Source: Phycisphaerales bacterium UBA7812 (GTDB lineage: Bacteria > Planctomycetota > Phycisphaerae > Phycisphaerales > UBA1924). Taken from it: a stretch of 24,048 nt of DNA. The notes below the pieces were generated by a model. It was not told the DNA's origin, ran no database searches, and saw only the letters and a program-made list of their open reading frames with translations. Shown in pieces: positions 21,138 through 24,048 of the stretch. The DNA lies in the NCBI GenBank assembly GCA_002480345.1, contig DLBY01000113.1:9912-33959 (forward strand), written 5' to 3'. The position numbers were made by a program, and so were the translations under genes. The stretch's first letter is position 1. Every line of letters starts with the position of its first letter.

Positions 21138-22481
21138 ATGCGATTCGCCCGCCTTCTCGGTCTCGTCTGCTCCGCCCTGCTCGCCCTCCCGGCGTTCGCG
21201 CTCGACTGGGACGCCCTGGTGGAGAGTCTCACCCCGCAACAGGCCGCCCGCTACGAGCGGTTCCGGGAAGGCTGGACCATCCGGGGCGTCTGCGGCACCC
21301 GCGATCTCGAACTCGCCAAGACCTTCGGGATCAACACCGTGCGCGGCTACACGCTCAAGATCGAGGACAACTCGACAAGAAAGGTCCTCGACGAGGCGCA
21401 CGCGCTGGGCATCAAGGTCGTCGTCAGCGAGTGGATGCCCCACCACGGCGAGAACAAGGGCGGCGGCAACTCGACCTGGAACTTCGATTACACGAAGAAT
21501 GTCGACGAGCGGCTCGCGAAGTTCACCGAGAAGGTCGACGCGATCGGCGACCACCCCGCGATCCTCATGTGGGGGCTGGGCAACGAGGTGCACCTCGACC
21601 GCGAGTACCTCGAGTATGTGAACCTGATGAGCGAGGCGATCCACGAGCGCTACCCGCTCGCGCTGACCAGCCTGACGATGATCAACGCCAAACCCGAGAA
21701 CATCGAGAAGATCAAGGCGTACGCGCCCGACCTCGATGTCATCGGCGTGCAGTCCTACAGCGTCGGCGCCGTGCGCGGCGGCATCCGCAACATGGAGCAG
21801 CACTGGGGCAAGCCCTACTACTACAGCGAGTTCAACGGGAAGGGCCCCTGGAACTTCAAGAAGACCGACTGGGGCACCGCCTACGACGACCTGCCCGCCG
21901 ACCGCGCCGCGGAGATCGACGCGTGCTACGACGCGATCGAGGCCGCGCCGCGGTGCCTGGGCTCCACAGCCTTCGTCTGGGGGCAGTTCGGCGCCCAGCG
22001 CCCCTCCTACTTCAGCCTGCTGCTCAGCCCACACCCGGGCGGTGTGGACCGGGCTGAGAAGGCTGACATGGACGGCTACCCGCTCGTCACGCCGCACGCG
22101 GAGGTGCTCGGGCGACGCTTCACCGAATCGCACCCGCTCGACAACCACGCCCCGCTGATCACCGCGTTGGAAACCGCCGACGGCGCGCGCGAGGCGGTCG
22201 TCGAGCCGGGCGGGGAACTGACCATCCGCGTCGCGGGCACGGACGCCGACGGCGAGCCGCTGCGTTTCACGCTCTGGATGCTGGGCAAGAAGGGCCGCGG
22301 CTACGACGCGATTGCGGGCCCGTTCACCGTCATGGTCACGCACGCCCGCGACACCACGCAGGGAACCGGCACGGTCGTCGCGCCCCCGAAGGCGGACGAC
22401 TCGGCCCTCGTGCTCGCCTACGCCTTCGATGACGAGGGCGGCGCGGTCTGCACGACCATCCCCGTGAAGATCGGCGAGTGA
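21138..22481 (+). CDS. Secreted clan GH-A glycoside hydrolase (GH2-like TIM barrel)
   Basis: This 447-aa protein has a signal peptide (residues 1-21, AFA-LDW). A TIM-barrel domain covers about 40-320: the strand GVCGTRDLELAKTFGINTVRG, WGLGNE with the candidate acid/base Glu150, and YYYSEFNGKGPW with the candidate nucleophile Glu231. The two glutamates, at the ends of strands 4 and 7, are the mark of clan GH-A (GH2, GH5 and relatives). A C-terminal beta domain of about 100 residues (TIRVAGTDADGEPLRFTLWML) resembles a fibronectin or cadherin-like module. The ribosome site ACGGAG stands 8-9 nt before the ATG. The substrate is unknown; a beta-1,3- or beta-1,4-glycan is a guess. The stop codon overlaps a possible GTG start of the next gene. 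Confidence 0.75.
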   Translation: MRFARLLGLVCSALLALPAFALDWDALVESLTPQQAARYERFREGWTIRGVCGTRDLELAKTFGINTVRGYTLKIEDNSTRKVLDEAHALGIKVVVSEWMPHHGENKGGGNSTWNFDYTKNVDERLAKFTEKVDAIGDHPAILMWGLGNEVHLDREYLEYVNLMSEAIHERYPLALTSLTMINAKPENIEKIKAYAPDLDVIGVQSYSVGAVRGGIRNMEQHWGKPYYYSEFNGKGPWNFKKTDWGTAYDDLPADRAAEIDACYDAIEAAPRCLGSTAFVWGQFGAQRPSYFSLLLSPHPGGVDRAEKADMDGYPLVTPHAEVLGRRFTESHPLDNHAPLITALETADGAREAVVEPGGELTIRVAGTDADGEPLRFTLWMLGKKGRGYDAIAGPFTVMVTHARDTTQGTGTVVAPPKADDSALVLAYAFDDEGGAVCTTIPVKIGE

Positions 22482-22561
22482 CCCCGGACCGCGCGGGTTG
22501 CCGCCCCGCGCGCCCACCCCTTCGCCCCCCGACCAGTCGCCCCGCGGCACGACGATCCCCC

Positions 22562-22819
22562 GTGACGAAGCCCTGCCCCTGGTGCGAATACGACCTCACC
22601 GGCCTCGAGGGCCGCATCCGCCGCTGCCCCGAGTGCGGCAAGCGCCCCTACCGGCGTTCCAAGCTCGACGCCTGCCGCGAGCAGCTCTGGCCCGCCTACG
22701 AGCCGGGCAACCGGCGTTCCGCGTTCGGCGAGGTGCTCCTCCGGCGCATCGTCACGATCGCGCTCGCCGCCGAACTCCTCATCGCCCTCGCGGCGGGCCT
22801 CCTCCTGTTTGTGCGCTGA
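22562..22819 (+). CDS. Zinc-ribbon membrane protein
   Basis: This 85-aa protein has a zinc ribbon (Cys5, Cys8, Cys22 and Cys25, with the sequence EYDLTGLEG between the pairs) and a C-terminal hydrophobic helix (about 63-84). The form CPxC-xYDLxGL-CPECG is widespread in planctomycetes and its role is unknown. The start is uncertain. GTG at 22562 gives a compact protein; GTG at 22478 overlaps the upstream stop as GTGA but adds 28 Arg/Pro-rich residues of low-complexity look. No ribosome site stands before either. It converges with the PAAR-like gene across 25 bp. Confidence 0.7.
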   Translation: MTKPCPWCEYDLTGLEGRIRRCPECGKRPYRRSKLDACREQLWPAYEPGNRRSAFGEVLLRRIVTIALAAELLIALAAGLLLFVR

Positions 22820-22844
22820 GCGCGGCGACGCGCCCCGCCGCCGG

Positions 22845-23249
22845 TCAGAAGCGGTTCATCAGCGGGTCGAGGTGGCGAACCGCAGTCTTGCCCTCGACCT
22901 TCACCGCCCTCGCCGCGGGGAGCATCGATGCCTTGCCCGGCTGCTGGTGGCTCACGATCCCCTTGAGCGACCCGGCCTCGTCGCCCCTGGTGCTCGTGTA
23001 GGCGCTCGCCTTCGCCGCCGACACGCCCTTCTTGGTCTGCAGCTTGACCCGGTTGACGGCGTTGGTCGTCTCCCACCCCGTCGCCATGGGGCCGGCGCCC
23101 GAGCCGGCGTTCGGGTACGGGATCGGCGTCGCGGGCGCCGGCGCGCTGTTCGACTGCGCCAGCGACCGCCCCGCGGCGTCGGGGAACATCGCCGCCGTCG
23201 ACGCGGCGGCCGTCGGGGGCCTGGATCTCGAAGACGATTCGGCGGACAT
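22845..23249 (-). CDS. PAAR-like (Tox-PAAR-like, DUF4150) protein
   Basis: This 134-aa protein shows the DUF4150/Tox-PAAR-like pattern: a Pro-rich start, TPIPYPN (41-47), the conserved STRGDEAGSLKGIVS (86-100), and the final strand VKVEGKTAVRHLDPLMNRF (116-134). In type VI secretion and related contractile injection systems, PAAR proteins cap the spike and may carry toxins; this one is only the cap domain, with a 20-residue Ser/Ala-rich N-terminus. The start at 23249 has an excellent ribosome site (GGAAGGAG about 6 nt upstream). No other secretion or toxin gene is in the window, so its role is open. The frame stays open far upstream, but that part is Arg/Gly-rich and non-coding in appearance. 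Confidence 0.75.
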   Translation of the reverse strand: MSAESSSRSRPPTAAASTAAMFPDAAGRSLAQSNSAPAPATPIPYPNAGSGAGPMATGWETTNAVNRVKLQTKKGVSAAKASAYTSTRGDEAGSLKGIVSHQQPGKASMLPAARAVKVEGKTAVRHLDPLMNRF

Positions 23250-23896
23250 CACGGACTCCTTCCCCGCACCGCCGCGCGGGCCCGCCCGAGAGGGCCGCTG
23301 CCGTCCGCGTGTGCACGCGTCCGGCGGCCCCGGGGGTCTTGAGCCTGCGGGCGGCGGTGCGTCACTCAGAGAAGCGTAGCCCCGGGCGGTCTGCTCACGG
23401 GGCGCAGCGCCGCGGCCCGGCCCCCGGCACACCCCGATTCCGGCGCAACCCGCTCCCGGCGCGACCCGGCCCCGATCGTCGTGCGCCGCGTCTCCGGGCC
23501 GTCGCCCACGCGCACCGCGGTCGGGCGCGGCTCCCGGGCGGGCGCGGTGGCGTCCGCTCCGCCGGCGCGCCCGACCACACCGCCGCCGGACACCTTCCCC
23601 ACGCCCGGGCGTCCGTTCCGCGGGTCGCCGCACGCGTCCGCCGCTGCCGCGCACGCGCGCCCCGCGGGCGTGCACGCGTGCACCGCGGCGGTGCGCGATT
23701 TCCTGTTCGGGTCCGCCCCCGGTTCTCGGCGACGCGGGGCCCCGATCCCCCAACACGCCCGCACAACCCGACCCGTTCTCGGCGATCCCGGCCGCGCCGC
23801 CTCGCCTCGTCCCCCGGCACGCCCGATAGGCGGGGTTGAGCGTCCGCTCGCGTCGCGGCTTTCCCGTCGCCCCGCCCCTGATCATGGCTTGAACTC
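23250..23896. other. Long non-coding GC-rich region
   Basis: About 650 bp lie between two divergent genes without a convincing coding frame; every open frame gives Arg/Pro/Gly-rich low-complexity sequence. GC content, counted on three lines (23461-23520, 23581-23640, 23641-23700), is about 82-83%, well above the 63-70% of the coding DNA sampled in the window. The octamer GCACGCGT occurs three times (23313-23320, 23630-23637, 23672-23679), the last inside the 14-bp palindrome GTGCACGCGTGCAC (23670-23683). I see no terminator or known RNA. Confidence 0.5.
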
Positions 23897-24048
23897 ATGC
23901 CCACGACCCCACGAACCCGCCGCGGCAAACTCGCGTTCTACGAGGCCCACCTCGCGCCATGGGGCGAGCACCGCGCCGCGATCGGGCTCGACGACAAGCA
24001 GGTGGGCGAGTTGGCCGCGCGGCTCGAGGCAACCCGCGCGGCGCTACT
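23897..24048 (+). CDS. Uncharacterised protein, N-terminal part
   Basis: The first 50 codons of a gene that continues beyond the right edge. The translation begins with MPTTPRTRRGKLAFYEAHLA and continues with PWGEHRAAIGLDDKQVGELAARLEATRAAL: a basic start, then helices. It resembles, from memory, the N-terminus of a family of uncharacterised planctomycete proteins of about 200-250 aa (a helical N-terminal part followed by a beta domain), but 50 residues are too few for certainty. There is no ribosome site and no clear -10 hexamer close to the ATG. It is divergent from the PAAR-like gene. Confidence 0.55.
   Translation, partial: MPTTPRTRRGKLAFYEAHLAPWGEHRAAIGLDDKQVGELAARLEATRAAL

Noticed and set aside
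21021..22550. Open frame of 509 aa on the minus strand opposite the secreted glycosidase
   Set aside because: The plus strand has signal peptide, ribosome site and catalytic motifs; the antisense frame is open because of the codon bias. It is Val/Arg/Gly-rich and shows no motif.
23309..23928. Several overlapping open frames in the GC-rich region
   Set aside because: All are Arg/Pro/Gly low-complexity translations on both strands without start signals, typical of non-coding high-GC DNA.

Overview
The window looks like a chromosomal segment of a high-GC planctomycete, most likely class Phycisphaerae. The lineage markers are a secreted protein ending in the duplicated dockerin-like tail typical of that group, a secreted protein with a C-terminal PEP-CTERM-like anchor (Pro-rich, hydrophobic, Arg-run), a small protein with the CPxC-EYDLTGL-CPEC zinc ribbon common in planctomycetes, and a Hanks-type kinase fused to a membrane helix and a TPR tail. 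These assignments come from reading the translated sequence; no database search was run.

Region 1 (1-4529, minus strand) is a cell-wall operon. It encodes three lipoproteins (COG3014-like, DUF1425/YcfL-like, LpoB-like), then MurC and the first 94 codons of MurB, with ATGA overlaps at two junctions. Region 2 (4679-5915) holds a tRNA with a CAT anticodon and its terminator, then an exported EF-hand protein with six calcium loops and its own strong terminator. Region 3 (5951-9197) is a large secreted FG-GAP/dockerin protein, followed upstream by an intergenic stretch with possible RNA structure. Region 4 (9198-13207) is the kinase-TPR gene with panC 23 bp downstream.

Region 5 (13273-16175, minus) carries a GH43-like glycosidase, pheS without pheT, and a four-helix membrane protein. 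Region 6 (16277-18784) holds a zinc alcohol dehydrogenase and a Dps ferritin-like protein with a terminator, then an unrecognised protein on the minus strand divergent from a dodecin. Region 7 (18815-20097, minus) is DUF4112, a PEP-CTERM-like protein and a small zinc ribbon. Region 8 (20162-22819, plus) is a UbiA-like membrane protein, a secreted clan-A glycosidase and a zinc-ribbon membrane protein. Region 9 (22845-24048) is an orphan PAAR-like (DUF4150) protein, about 650 bp of non-coding DNA at roughly 82% GC, and the start of another gene.

Three things stand out. LpoB-type lipoproteins are linked to Mur precursor genes in a planctomycete. Seven genes without a Shine-Dalgarno sequence have a TANNNT hexamer 6-10 nt before the start codon, which suggests leaderless transcription. 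A PAAR-like spike-tip gene occurs with no visible secretion genes. No CRISPR array, insertion sequence, rRNA or integrase was seen.
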